Assembly: GCA_002280555.1 (NCBI GenBank) | Contig: NCEE01000017.1 | Coordinates: 1-62,630, forward strand | Direction: 5' to 3' | Origin: Sphingomonas sp. 32-62-10 | GTDB taxonomy: Bacteria > Pseudomonadota > Alphaproteobacteria > Sphingomonadales > Sphingomonadaceae | Length of the DNA stretch: 62,630 bases | Part shown: piece by piece, positions 35,604-44,324 of the stretch | Position numbering within the stretch: position 1 is the stretch's first letter | How the letters are laid out: each line of letters starts with the position of its first letter | Position numbers and translations under genes: made by a program | The notes under the pieces: model-generated | Seen by the model: only the letters and a program-made list of their open reading frames with translations | What the model was told of the DNA's origin: nothing | The model's database searches: none

Positions 35604-36629
35604 CTAATCCTGCTCAAACAGCCCGTCCTGACTGCCCGCTGGCGGATTGAGCCCGAGATGTTTCCATCCGCGCGCGTTCAGGCACCGCCCCCGCGCGGTG
35701 CGCGCGACCAGCCCGAGCTGGATCAGATAGGGCTCGATCACTTCCTCGATCGTGTCGCGCGGTTCGCTGAGACCCGCCGCCAGCGTTTCCACCCCCACCG
35801 GCCCACCGCGATAAATATCGGCGATCATCGTCAGGTAACGCCGGTCCATTGCGTCGAGCCCGAGCGTATCAACCTCCAGCCGGTTGAGCGCAGCATCCGC
35901 AGCCGTCGCATCGACGATGGCGTGCCCGGCGGCATGCGCAAAATCCCGCACCCGGCGGAGCAACCGTCCGGCGATGCGCGGGGTACCGCGTGCGCGCCGC
36001 GCGATTTCGGTGGCGCCGTCGGGGGCAAGCGCCAACCCAAGCAGCCCGGCAGCGCGCGCCACCACTTTTTCGAGCTCGGCAACGGTGTAGAAATTGAGCC
36101 GTACCGGAATGCCGAAGCGATCCCGTAACGGCGTGGTGAGCAGCCCCTGCCGCGTGGTCGCGCCGACCAGCGTGAACTTCGGCAAATCGATCCGCACGCT
36201 GCGCGCCGATGGCCCCTCCCCGATCATCAGATCAAGCGCGCGATCCTCCATTGCCGGATAGAGGATTTCCTCGACCGCGGGCGCGAGCCGATGGATCTCA
36301 TCGATGAACAGCACATCGCCATCCTCGAGGTTGGTCAGAAGCGCCGCGAGATCACCCGATTTGGCGATGACCGGGCCGGAAGTGGCGCGAAATCCGACAC
36401 CAAGCTCACGTGCGATGATCTGCGCGAGCGTCGTCTTGCCGAGCCCCGGCGGGCCGAAAAACAGCACATGATCAAGCGCATCGCCACGCGCCTTGGCCGC
36501 GTTGATGAAGACCCGCAAATTCTCCCGCGCCGCCTGCTGCCCGACAAATTCGTCGAGCGATTTCGGGCGCAGAGCGGCGTCGACATCCTCGGGCGTACGC
36601 GCGGGGGTAAGGAGGCGATCGTCGGTCAT
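35604..36629 (-). CDS. ruvB: Holliday junction branch migration DNA helicase RuvB
   Basis: The 341-residue AAA+ motor has Walker A (FFGPPGLGKTTLAQIIA), Walker B (VLFIDEIHRL), sensor 1 (LVGATTRQGLLTTPLRDRFG) and the C-terminal winged helix (GLSEPRDTIEEVIEPYLIQLGLVARTARGR). It works with RuvA on Holliday junctions. It overlaps the upstream VOC-protein gene by ATGA and is convergent with the ABC permease. Confidence 0.98.
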   Translation of the reverse strand: MTDDRLLTPARTPEDVDAALRPKSLDEFVGQQAARENLRVFINAAKARGDALDHVLFFGPPGLGKTTLAQIIARELGVGFRATSGPVIAKSGDLAALLTNLEDGDVLFIDEIHRLAPAVEEILYPAMEDRALDLMIGEGPSARSVRIDLPKFTLVGATTRQGLLTTPLRDRFGIPVRLNFYTVAELEKVVARAAGLLGLALAPDGATEIARRARGTPRIAGRLLRRVRDFAHAAGHAIVDATAADAALNRLEVDTLGLDAMDRRYLTMIADIYRGGPVGVETLAAGLSEPRDTIEEVIEPYLIQLGLVARTARGRCLNARGWKHLGLNPPAGSQDGLFEQD

Positions 36630-37093
36630 TTCGGCGCGTTCAAGGCAATGCGGTTGCCCTCACTATCCTCGATCTCTGCAACAAATCCAAAAGCGCCGAC
36701 CTCCTTCTTGTCGTAAAGGATTTTGGCCCCGTGCGCTTTTGCCCGCGCAATCACCGCGTCGATATCGGCGACCCCGAAATAGACGATCGGGCCGGTTTTG
36801 CCCGGCACATAGACATCGCCCTTCACCAGCGCGCCCGATGCCCCCGTCGCGCCTTCAGCCGCCGGGAACAACGCCATATCATAGCCATCGATCGTCTGCC
36901 GTTCGAGCGCGAAGCCGAACACCGCCGTGTAGAACGCAACCGCGCGATCGAGATCAGTGACGGGGATTTCGACATAGGCAATCGGGTTCGACGGCTTTGC
37001 CACACTTTTCTCCTGCATCCTGTCCTGGGCACCCAGCGCCCCCGGGGCTGCCACCATGATGCCGGCCAAAATGATGATGGAAACGGCGCGCAT
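36626..37093 (-). CDS. Exported VOC/glyoxalase-family protein
   Basis: The 155-residue protein has a signal peptide (VSIIILAGIMVAAPGALGAQ). A VOC domain of two beta-alpha-beta-beta-beta halves follows (PIAYVEIPVTDLDRAVAFYTAVFGFAL, then GPIVYFGVADIDAVIARAKAHGAKI and GFVAEIEDSEGNRIAL). Glutamates at possible metal positions are visible. The start was set by the TGATG overlap with ruvA; the stop overlaps ruvB as ATGA. A periplasmic VOC protein has no obvious link to recombination. Confidence 0.85.
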   Translation of the reverse strand: MRAVSIIILAGIMVAAPGALGAQDRMQEKSVAKPSNPIAYVEIPVTDLDRAVAFYTAVFGFALERQTIDGYDMALFPAAEGATGASGALVKGDVYVPGKTGPIVYFGVADIDAVIARAKAHGAKILYDKKEVGAFGFVAEIEDSEGNRIALNAPK

Positions 37094-37686
37094 CACTTCG
37101 CCGCCTTTCTGAGCGCCAGCCGCACCAATGCATCGAGCGTCGCGCCCACACCCAGGTCTTCCTCTGCCGCTGCCACTGCGTTTGCCGCTTCGGCGGGGCG
37201 GAAGCCGAGGTTGAGGAGGGCGGAGACGGCGTCTGCGCCTGATCCGGTTGGCGCAGCGACCACGCTTGCCCCGCCGATTGCGATCCCGCCGATCTTATCC
37301 TTCAACTCACGCACGATCCGTTCAGCGAGCTTGGGGCCGACGCCGTTGGCGCGGGCGACCATGGCCTTATCCTGCGCCGCGATGGCGCGGCTGAGGTCGC
37401 CGGGTTCGAGCGCCGACAGGATCGCGAGCGCCACCCGCGCGCCCACGCCCTGCACGCCGGTGAGCAGCCGGAACCAGTCACGCTCAGCCGCGCTGGCAAA
37501 GCCGACGAGGCGGATGAAATCCTCCGCTACCAGCATTTCGGTGTGGAGCATCACTCCCTCCCCGACCGGGCCGATCGCGGCGAGCGTGCGCGTTGATGCG
37601 CCGACCAGATAGCCCACGCCGCCGACATCGATCACCGCATGATCAACGCCGGTCGACTCCAGCCGTCCTTTGAGATGCGCGATCAT
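37093..37686 (-). CDS. ruvA: Holliday junction branch migration protein RuvA
   Basis: The 197-residue protein begins MIAHLKGRLE with an OB-fold domain I. Helix-hairpin-helix motifs follow (LLTGVQGVGARVALAILSAL and ANGVGPKLAERIVRELKDK). A flexible linker leads to domain III (DAVSALLNLGFRPAEAANAVAAAEEDL), which contacts RuvB. It binds the junction as a tetramer. Confidence 0.97.
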   Translation of the reverse strand: MIAHLKGRLESTGVDHAVIDVGGVGYLVGASTRTLAAIGPVGEGVMLHTEMLVAEDFIRLVGFASAAERDWFRLLTGVQGVGARVALAILSALEPGDLSRAIAAQDKAMVARANGVGPKLAERIVRELKDKIGGIAIGGASVVAAPTGSGADAVSALLNLGFRPAEAANAVAAAEEDLGVGATLDALVRLALRKAAK

Positions 37687-37720
37687 CGGGCCGTGCCGAT
37701 CTGCCGGTTAACGACATGCA

Positions 37721-37857
37721 AAGTTGCGGAAGTTGCGGGTCTCGAACGATTATGCTGCGGTTCACCCGACACGCCGGTTTGGACGCCGATGGCCGGGCAT
37801 TGAGTAAAGTGCAGCATACCAAGGTACGTAACAGGAACGTCGCGCTGTAGGAAAGCG
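37721..37857. repeat. Degenerate intergenic element (copy 2)
   Basis: Bases 37721-37743 are identical to 22742-22764, with partial similarity for about 110 bp afterwards. It occupies most of the gap between ruvA and the gene at 37941, where no coding sequence is visible. Confidence 0.6.
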
Positions 37858-37940
37858 AAACATGAAGCGTCGACCATAGTTGGTTAACGCCTTGGCGATA
37901 ACGATCATCCGGTCAACCATGTGCAATCCAAGGGTAAACC

Positions 37941-38456
37941 GTGACGGCCATTGAGCGCTGGAAATCCGAACAGGCCGAACTGCTTGCCGCATCGCTGGCA
38001 CTGCGCGATCTGGTGGCCAATGCCGCGCTGCCTCAGCCCGACCGGTTGGTGCCCACCCGGTGGCGGGTCGCCCGTGCGCTGCTGCGCTATCTGCCGTCGA
38101 CCGACCGGATCATTTACGCCCGATTGCGCCTGCATGCCGATCCGGCAGCGCGCGCCACGGCCAACCGTTTTGCGGCGGAAGCGGAGGCGATTTACCAGGC
38201 GTTCGAAAAGCATCTCAGCCGCTGGACGCCCGAGGCCGCGGCGGCCGATTGGGCAGCGTACCGCACACATGTACGGATGCAGGCGATGATGGTCGAAGAC
38301 CGGTTGCGCCGCGAAAATGCCGAATTGCTGCCCTTGCTCGCCTCTGCCCCTGAGCTGGAACCGGTCCGCGCGCCGGGTGATCGCAACTGGGCCGGTGATG
38401 GCTGGCGGTTTCGCGACCTGCTCGGGGTGGACCAGACCGCCACCGAACGCGCCTAA
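37941..38456 (+). CDS. Helical protein of unknown function
   Basis: The 171-residue, mostly helical protein contains RWRVARALLRYLPSTDRIIYARLRLHAD and WAAYRTHVRMQAMMVEDRLRRENAELLPLL. Its helix layout is reminiscent of hemerythrin-like four-helix proteins, but the His/Glu set is not clear enough to assign. It is convergent with ruvC and overlaps its stop by 4 bp. Composition and codon use match the neighbours, so it is likely real. Confidence 0.7.
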   Translation: MTAIERWKSEQAELLAASLALRDLVANAALPQPDRLVPTRWRVARALLRYLPSTDRIIYARLRLHADPAARATANRFAAEAEAIYQAFEKHLSRWTPEAAAADWAAYRTHVRMQAMMVEDRLRRENAELLPLLASAPELEPVRAPGDRNWAGDGWRFRDLLGVDQTATERA

Positions 38457-38944
38457 CGCGGTGCCAGCACCCGCGCGCTGGCCAGATGATGCGCGTGGCA
38501 GATGGCAACCGCCAGCGCATCGGCGGCATCGGCGCCGTCGATCTTCACCCCCGGCAGCAGCCGCGCGACCATCGCATGGACCTGGGCCTTTTCGGCAGCG
38601 CCGGTGCCGACCACGGCCTTTTTGACGAGCCGGGCGGCATATTCACCAACATCGATCCCGCTGCGCGCCACCGCACAGATGACGACGCCGCGCGCCTGCC
38701 CCAGCTTCAGTGTCGATTGCGGATTGGCGTTGACGAACACTTCCTCGACCGCCGCGCTATCGGGCGCATGATCGACCACGAGCGCGCTGAGCATGGCATC
38801 GAGATGCGCAAGGCGGCGCGGGAGCGGGGCGGCGCTGTCGGTTTTCAGCCGACCATTGGCGAGATGCGAAAGCCGGTTGCCCTCCGCCCGGATCAACCCC
38901 CAACCGGTGGTGCCGAGGCCGGGATCGAGACCGAGGATGATCAC
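38453..38944 (-). CDS. ruvC: Crossover junction endodeoxyribonuclease RuvC
   Basis: The 163-residue resolvase begins at a GTG (38944) with GGGGAGG just upstream. The first catalytic aspartate is residue 7 (IILGLDPGLGTTGWG). The acidic set continues in AAVEEVFVNANPQSTLKLGQARG and DGADAADALAVAICHAHH. It cuts Holliday junctions symmetrically. It is separated from ruvA-ruvB by one opposing gene and a repeat, so it has its own promoter. Confidence 0.96.
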   Translation of the reverse strand: MIILGLDPGLGTTGWGLIRAEGNRLSHLANGRLKTDSAAPLPRRLAHLDAMLSALVVDHAPDSAAVEEVFVNANPQSTLKLGQARGVVICAVARSGIDVGEYAARLVKKAVVGTGAAEKAQVHAMVARLLPGVKIDGADAADALAVAICHAHHLASARVLAPR

Positions 38945-38947
38945 CAG

Positions 38948-39161
38948 AATTCCTCCCCGGCACGGGGAGGGCGTTCGAGCTTTGGCTTGCCCCCGGCAGG
39001 CCAAGATCGTGTCTGGGAGACACGATCTCGCTCGAACGCATCCGCTTCTTCAGCGGATGGTGGAGGGGGCGTTCCCCAAGCACAGCGTCCGGGGCGCTCC
39101 CCCTCCACCATTTGCCAAAAGGGGCAAATGGTCCCCCTCCCCGTTCCGGGGAGGATTTTCA
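38948..39161. repeat. Cluster of nested palindromes between yebC and ruvC
   Basis: Hairpin-forming units fill this gap: CCTCCCCGGCACGGGGAGG (about 38953-38971), ATCGTGTCTGGGAGACACGAT (39005-39025), ATTTGCCAAAAGGGGCAAAT (39110-39129) and CCTCCCCGTTCCGGGGAGG-like sequence (39136-39155). The outer units are inverted relative to each other. No gene is visible; an open frame here is translated repeat. Confidence 0.75.
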
Positions 39162-39905
39162 TCAACCCAGCTTCTCCATCACCGCATCGGAAACTTCGTA
39201 ATTGCCCCATACAGTCTGGACGTCATCGTCATCGTCGAGCGTGTCGATCAGCTTGAAAAGCAGCCCGGCATCGTCTTCGCCCACTTCGACCATCGTCTGC
39301 GGGCGCCAGGCGAGTTTGGCGCCTTCGGGCTCACCGAGCACCGGGGTGAGCGCCTTCACGACCTCATGCAGATCGCCCTGCGCGGTCCAGATTTCGTGGC
39401 CGTCCTCGCTCGACGTGACATCTTCTGCGCCAGCCTCAAGCGCGGCTTCGAACACCTTGTCGCCGTCCCCCACACTGGCGGGATAATTGATCAGCCCCAT
39501 CCGGTCGAACGCATGGCTCACCGAGCCGCTTGCTCCGAGATTGCCGCCATTCTTTGACACCGCCGTGCGGACGTTGGTGGCGGTGCGGTTGCGATTGTCG
39601 GTCAGCGCTTCGATGATCAACGAAACGCCGCCGGGGCCGAACCCCTCATAGCGGATTTCCTCATAGGTTTCGGCATCGCCCCGGCTCGCCTTGTCGATCG
39701 AGCGCTGGATATTGTCCTTGGGCAGCGACGCCGCCTTCGCCGCGTTCACCGCTGCGCGCAGTCGCGGATTCATGTCCGGATCGGGCAGGCCCATCTTGGC
39801 CGCCACGGTGATTTCGCGGCTCAGCTTGGAAAACAGCGACGAACGCTTCTTATCCTGCGCACCCTTGCGGTGCATGATGTTCTTGAACTTGGAATGGCCT
39901 GCCAT
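39162..39905 (-). CDS. yebC: YebC/PmpR family protein (translation/transcription regulator)
   Basis: The 247-residue protein begins MAGHSKFKNIMHRKGAQDKK and contains the family core FGPGGVSLIIEALTDNRNRT and GGNLGASGSVSHAFDRMG. The C-terminal domain is acidic (DTLDDDDDVQTVWGNYEV). Family members bind DNA, and recent work on YebC proteins links them to translation of difficult proline-rich stretches. If so, it could assist the polyproline DUF4139 protein here. Confidence 0.96.
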   Translation of the reverse strand: MAGHSKFKNIMHRKGAQDKKRSSLFSKLSREITVAAKMGLPDPDMNPRLRAAVNAAKAASLPKDNIQRSIDKASRGDAETYEEIRYEGFGPGGVSLIIEALTDNRNRTATNVRTAVSKNGGNLGASGSVSHAFDRMGLINYPASVGDGDKVFEAALEAGAEDVTSSEDGHEIWTAQGDLHEVVKALTPVLGEPEGAKLAWRPQTMVEVGEDDAGLLFKLIDTLDDDDDVQTVWGNYEVSDAVMEKLG

Positions 39906-39999
39906 GTTAACCTCTGCGAGGATGTTGTGGGGCTTTACGCACCGGACAGCCAATCGATCAAGCCTTGCTCCGACGCCAGCCCCCAGCCACATTGGCTAG

Positions 40000-40653
40000 A
40001 TGAGTGATCAAACAAGTGCCCCGGTGCCAACGAACACTTTCTTGCGGCAACTGGTCGGGGACGTCATCTTGAACAGCGAGCGCCTAGCGACGGAAGACAC
40101 ACAATCAAACCGGCGAGACCATATACGAGCGACGTTCGCGGCGATCGAAGGCGCAACCTGGACGATGCGAGAGCATGTCCGCCAAACTGCAGCGGTGACC
40201 GGCGACCTGTCGGCAACTGCAGACTTGGCGTTGCGGGAACTCACTTTTCACGTCGATGAAAAGGGGCGCGTTATCGAACAGGTGCGGTTCCTCACACTAC
40301 CAACAGTAATCCGGCTTACGATCAACCAGGCGCAATTGCTTGATGCCACGTATGAACCCGCGCTCAACGATGCTGGATGGGAGCGCTTCCGCCAAGCGAT
40401 TAGAATCCGTCACCGAATCACTCATCCAAAGGCCGAAGCCGACCTTTTTATCGGCGACGCCGACCTTGCGGCAGTCAACTCCGCTCTGCCCTGGTTATTG
40501 GCTTTGGTCCAAGAAACGATGTTACGAACGACCGTGGCGGCGAAACACTTCAATAACATGATGGCCGGATTACTACAGGCATTGCGACAGGGCGAGCCGA
40601 CAGCGTTAGCTCTATATCATCGGGAACTGGGTAGGAGAGACGAAACTCCATAA
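40000..40653 (+). CDS. HEPN-like helical protein, function unknown
   Basis: The 217-residue, all-helical protein has an RHRITHPK segment near residue 140, matching the R-x4-H motif of HEPN ribonucleases followed by the usual proline. RRDHIRATFAAIEGATWTMREHV near the N-terminus could form the first HEPN helix pair. No nucleotidyltransferase or antitoxin is adjacent, so it is not a standard HEPN-MNT pair. It may be a Swt1- or MAE_28990-like standalone HEPN. GC is a little lower than the surroundings. Confidence 0.55.
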   Translation: MSDQTSAPVPTNTFLRQLVGDVILNSERLATEDTQSNRRDHIRATFAAIEGATWTMREHVRQTAAVTGDLSATADLALRELTFHVDEKGRVIEQVRFLTLPTVIRLTINQAQLLDATYEPALNDAGWERFRQAIRIRHRITHPKAEADLFIGDADLAAVNSALPWLLALVQETMLRTTVAAKHFNNMMAGLLQALRQGEPTALALYHRELGRRDETP

Positions 40654-40671
40654 CAGCGGCCGACCAACCCG

Positions 40672-40911
40672 TTACACCATACCAAGTGCTTGAAGATAAG
40701 TTTCCAGTATCATTTCTTCTTCCTGATACTCGTCCTTTTTTTTCCGACGGATAGCTATAATTTTTCTGATTGCTTTGGTATCAAAACCCCGACTTTTGGC
40801 CTCTGACATCACATCCTTGATGTCATCGGCCAATCCCCGCTTTTCTTCTTCCAGGCGTTCGGCGCGCTCGATAAGCAATCTCAGTTCGTCGGCGGCGATA
40901 ATGTCGCTCAT
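40672..40911 (-). CDS. gapR: GapR family DNA-binding protein (DUF2312)
   Basis: The 79-residue protein contains the DUF2312 core: ELRLLIERAERLEEEKRGLADDIKDVMSEAKSRGFDTKAIRKIIAIRRKKKDE. In Caulobacter GapR is a nucleoid protein that clamps overtwisted DNA and supports replication. The sequence is coiled-coil with basic residues in the middle. It is short enough to be missed and is convergent with the HEPN-like gene (18 bp between stops). Confidence 0.92.
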   Translation of the reverse strand: MSDIIAADELRLLIERAERLEEEKRGLADDIKDVMSEAKSRGFDTKAIRKIIAIRRKKKDEYQEEEMILETYLQALGMV

Positions 40912-40996
40912 GGGGAAATGGCTCCGGTTACGATTATGTGAAATGAGGTGAGCGCGGTCGTCTAGGCGATCGGGACCGCGCGCTCAACCGGTGTTA

Positions 40997-42358
40997 TCAG
41001 TTCGCGGGAAAGGCGCGGTGCTGGCCGCCCTGCTTCACCGTTTTGCCGCCGTGCATCACGAAATCGACCGTTTCCAGCCGGGTGACATCGGCGAGCGGAT
41101 CGCCCGCCACCGCGATGATGTCTGCTGCCTTGCCGGGTTCGATCGAGCCGAGCTGATCCTTGCGGCCAAGCGCATCGGCAGCATCGATCGTCGCGGCGCG
41201 AATCGCGGCTGCAGGCGTCATGCCCGCCCCCACCATCAGCGCGAATTCGCGGGCGTTCTCGCCGTGCTTCGACACACCCGTATCGGTGCCGAACGCGACC
41301 TTCACACCAGCCGCAAAGGCCTTGGCATGGCTTACCTTGGCCGCCGCCGCTGCAGCTTCGGCCTTGGGGATCGTCGCGGCGGGCAGCGCGCCTGCGCGGC
41401 CCTGCGCCAGCGCGGCGACCGGCGCGAGCATCGTCGGCACCAGCCAGGTACCGCGCGCCTTGAACAGCTTGATCGTCGCATCGTCGAGGAAGGTGCCGTG
41501 ATCGATCGTGTCGACCCCGGCCTCGATCGCCGCCGCCGTGCCCTCAGCGGCATGGCTGTGCGCGGCAACCTTGCGGCCAAAGCTGTGCGCGGTATCGATG
41601 ATCGCTTTCATCTCTTCGGGTGTCATTTGCCGCCCGAGACCGCCAGCGACGTTGGAGAGCACCCCACCGGTCGCGGCAAATTTGATCACCTGCGCACCAA
41701 GCCCGATCTGCGCGCGGACGGCGCGTCGGCAATCATCGGGGCCGTCACAAACGTTGATCTGGTGCGCGTGGACCGCATCGGCGAATTCCTCTGCTAGGCC
41801 ATTGCCGCCATCACCGTGGCCGCCCGTCACCGACACCATCGAGCCTGCATTGATGATCGTCGGCCCCTCGATCTCCCCCGCCGCAATGCCGTCGCGCAGC
41901 GCACGGATGCCGCGCGGATCACCGCCCAGATCGCGCACTGTGGTGAACCCGGCGAGCAGATCGGCGCGGGCATTTTTCTGCGCTTCGACCATGTCGTCAA
42001 ACCGGTCGCGGGTCAGCTCGCCAAGTCGCGCCTTCAGCGGATCACCGGCGATGCCCCAGAGGTGGACGTGCATATCGATCAGCCCGGGCAGGACGAACCG
42101 GTCCTTCAGGTCGATCAGCGTGGCGCCGGCTTCGGGGGTGGCAAAACCGTCGCGGACCTCAACCACCTTGCCGTCGCGGATGATGACGGTCGCGGCATCG
42201 CGCGGGGGCTGGCCGGGCCGGTCGAGCAGCTTGCCGGCATGGATATAGGTGATTTTAGGGGCGGGGGCGGGGGCGGGCGCGGGCGCGGGTGTGGATTGGG
42301 CAGCGAGCGGCGTGGCGATGGCAAACACACAAGTCGCCGCAATACGTTTGATCATCAT
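40997..42358 (-). CDS. Secreted amidohydrolase family metalloenzyme (imidazolonepropionase/prolidase-like)
   Basis: The 453-residue protein has a signal peptide (ATCVFAIATPLAAQ), an Ala-Pro repeat linker, then an amidohydrolase TIM barrel. Metal ligands are visible: GLIDMHVHLWG, QVIKFAATGG (possible carboxylated Lys), VAAHSHAAEG and AFGTDTGVSKHGENA. Family members of this type hydrolyse dipeptides or cyclic amides in the periplasm. The start has GGGAGGGG just upstream. Confidence 0.9.
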   Translation of the reverse strand: MMIKRIAATCVFAIATPLAAQSTPAPAPAPAPAPKITYIHAGKLLDRPGQPPRDAATVIIRDGKVVEVRDGFATPEAGATLIDLKDRFVLPGLIDMHVHLWGIAGDPLKARLGELTRDRFDDMVEAQKNARADLLAGFTTVRDLGGDPRGIRALRDGIAAGEIEGPTIINAGSMVSVTGGHGDGGNGLAEEFADAVHAHQINVCDGPDDCRRAVRAQIGLGAQVIKFAATGGVLSNVAGGLGRQMTPEEMKAIIDTAHSFGRKVAAHSHAAEGTAAAIEAGVDTIDHGTFLDDATIKLFKARGTWLVPTMLAPVAALAQGRAGALPAATIPKAEAAAAAAKVSHAKAFAAGVKVAFGTDTGVSKHGENAREFALMVGAGMTPAAAIRAATIDAADALGRKDQLGSIEPGKAADIIAVAGDPLADVTRLETVDFVMHGGKTVKQGGQHRAFPAN

Positions 42359-42374
42359 GATAACCCCTCCCGTC

Positions 42375-42485
42375 ATGCCGGACCTGTTCCGGCATCTACC
42401 TTGGTATATGCGCTTGCCGTTCTTTTGCGGTACGGTGAACCCCGGGACAAGGCTCTGCTGAGCCTGTCGAAGTATCCGGGGTGGC
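42375..42485. repeat. Intergenic palindromic repeats
   Basis: CATGCCGGACCTGTTCCGGCAT lies at about 42375-42396, and a unit with CCCCGGGACAAGG ... TCCGGGG lies at about 42440-42482. They fill the gap between the amidohydrolase and DUF1244 genes and encode nothing. Confidence 0.6.
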
Positions 42486-42494
42486 GATAAGGTT

Positions 42495-42794
42495 CTAGGT
42501 AGCGTTCTTGGCGACGCTTTCCTGCATACGCGCTAGCTGCTCAGGGCTGGCTTCCGCCTGATGCGCGGCCTTCCAGTCGGCATAGGGCATGCCGTAGACC
42601 AGCTCGCGGCCCGCCGCCTTGTCGAGCGCGCCCTCGGTCGCCTCCGCGATCCAGTCGCCGAGGCAATTGCGGCAGAACCCGGCCAGCCCCATCAGATCGA
42701 CATTCTGCGCATCGGTGCGGTGGCGCAGGTGCATCACCAGCCGGCGAAAGGCTGCGGCCGCTACGGCATCGTCCAGGTCCTCGATCGTCTGCAT
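42495..42794 (-). CDS. DUF1244 domain-containing protein
   Basis: The 99-residue protein has the DUF1244 pattern: AFRRLVMHLRHRTDAQNVDLMGLAGFCRNCLGDWIAEA, with two cysteines, and ELVYGMPYADWKAAHQAEA. Function is unknown. It is divergent from pyk, with 72 bp between the starts. Confidence 0.92.
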   Translation of the reverse strand: MQTIEDLDDAVAAAAFRRLVMHLRHRTDAQNVDLMGLAGFCRNCLGDWIAEATEGALDKAAGRELVYGMPYADWKAAHQAEASPEQLARMQESVAKNAT

Positions 42795-42866
42795 ACGAAT
42801 ACTCCTCGGTTGATCCGGTGCAGATAGGGGTTAGAGGCCAAGGCGCAACGCCGGAGGAGCGCAACG

Positions 42867-44324
42867 ATGAGCAAGGCAACGAGCCCAAGACTGCGCAAGG
42901 TCCGCGTGCTGGCCACGCTGGGACCGGCCAGCAGCACCCCCGAGATGATCGAAAAGCTGTTCCTGGCGGGCGCGGACGCGTTCCGAATCAATATGAGCCA
43001 TGGCGATCAGGACTCGAAAATCCCGTTGATCGAAGCGATCCGCAAAATGGAAAAGCGCACCGGGCGGCCATCCACCATCCTCGCCGATCTGCAGGGACCG
43101 AAACTGCGGGTAGGCAAGTTTGCGGCGGGCAAGGTGGTGCTGACCACGGGCGCGACCTTTCGGCTGGATCGCGATGAGACGCCGGGGGATGAAACCCGGG
43201 TCGAGCTGCCCCACCGCGAAATCTTCCTCGCGATCGAGGAAGGCGCGCGGTTGCTGCTCGATGACGGCAAGATCGTGCTGCGCGTCACCGATCACGGTGA
43301 TGACTGGATCGAGACCAAGGTCGTGGTCGGCGGGGCGCTATCGAATAGCAAGGGGCTGAACGTGCCCGATGTCGTGGTGCCGATGGCAGCGCTGACCGAC
43401 AAGGATCGCCGCGACCTGACCTTCGCGCTCGACCAAAAGGTCGACTGGATCGCGCTGTCGTTCGTCCAGCGGCCCGAGGATCTGGCCGAGGCGCGGTTGC
43501 TGATCCAGGGGCGCGCCGCGTTGCTCGCCAAGATCGAAAAGCCGTCGGCGATCGACCGGCTGGAGGAGATCGTCGAACAGTGCGACGGCGTGATGGTCGC
43601 GCGCGGCGACCTGGGGGTCGAGCTCCCCCCCGAATCGGTGCCGCCACTGCAGAAGCGCATTGTCGAGGTATCGCGGCGGCTGGGGCGGCCGGTGGTGGTG
43701 GCAACGCAGATGCTCGAATCGATGATCACCTCCCCCTCCCCCACCCGCGCCGAAGTCTCCGACGTGGCGACCGCCGTTTACGACGGGGCCGATGCGATCA
43801 TGCTGTCGGCCGAAAGCGCGGCGGGCGCTTGGCCGGTCGAATCGGTCGCGATGATGAACTCGATCGCCGAAGCCGTGGAGCGTGACCCGATGCATGGGGA
43901 CCGCGTCCACTTCACGATCACGCGCCCCGATCCGACCACGGCGGATGCACTCGCCGAAGCCGCGACGACGATCGCCCAGACGGCGGGGGCGTGCGCGATC
44001 ATCTGCTTCACGACCTCGGGATCGACCGCGCGCCGGATCGCCCGCGAGCGCCCCTCGGTGCCAATCCTGGTACTCACCCCCAATCAGGCGACCGCGCGGC
44101 GGATGGGCCTGTTATGGGGCACCCACGCCGTCCACACGCGAGACGTGAGCTCGTTCGAAGACATGGTCGCCAAGGCCAAACGTATGGCGCTGCGCCACCA
44201 CATCGCCAAGGCGGGCGACCGCGTGATCGTGATGGCCGGCGTCCCCTTCGGCACGCCGGGATCGACCAATGTGCTGCACGTGGTGCGGATTATTGGGGAC
44301 GAGCTGAAAAACTATAAGGGGTAG
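42867..44324 (+). CDS. pyk: Pyruvate kinase
   Basis: The 485-residue enzyme converts PEP and ADP to pyruvate and ATP. Its signatures are KVRVLATLGPASSTPEMI, FRINMSHGD, ILADLQGPKLRVG, the active site LAKIEKPSAIDRLEEIVEQCDGVMVARGDLGVE and MLESMI. The C-terminal allosteric domain runs from about residue 350. ATG follows a GGAGGAG site. Confidence 0.97.
   Translation: MSKATSPRLRKVRVLATLGPASSTPEMIEKLFLAGADAFRINMSHGDQDSKIPLIEAIRKMEKRTGRPSTILADLQGPKLRVGKFAAGKVVLTTGATFRLDRDETPGDETRVELPHREIFLAIEEGARLLLDDGKIVLRVTDHGDDWIETKVVVGGALSNSKGLNVPDVVVPMAALTDKDRRDLTFALDQKVDWIALSFVQRPEDLAEARLLIQGRAALLAKIEKPSAIDRLEEIVEQCDGVMVARGDLGVELPPESVPPLQKRIVEVSRRLGRPVVVATQMLESMITSPSPTRAEVSDVATAVYDGADAIMLSAESAAGAWPVESVAMMNSIAEAVERDPMHGDRVHFTITRPDPTTADALAEAATTIAQTAGACAIICFTTSGSTARRIARERPSVPILVLTPNQATARRMGLLWGTHAVHTRDVSSFEDMVAKAKRMALRHHIAKAGDRVIVMAGVPFGTPGSTNVLHVVRIIGDELKNYKG

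Noticed and set aside
38941..39210. 89-residue frame between ruvC and yebC
   Set aside because: It is translated palindromic repeat, not a gene.
42256..42292. G-rich tract that could form a quadruplex
   Set aside because: It is explained by the Ala-Pro linker codons of the amidohydrolase; no independent sign of function.
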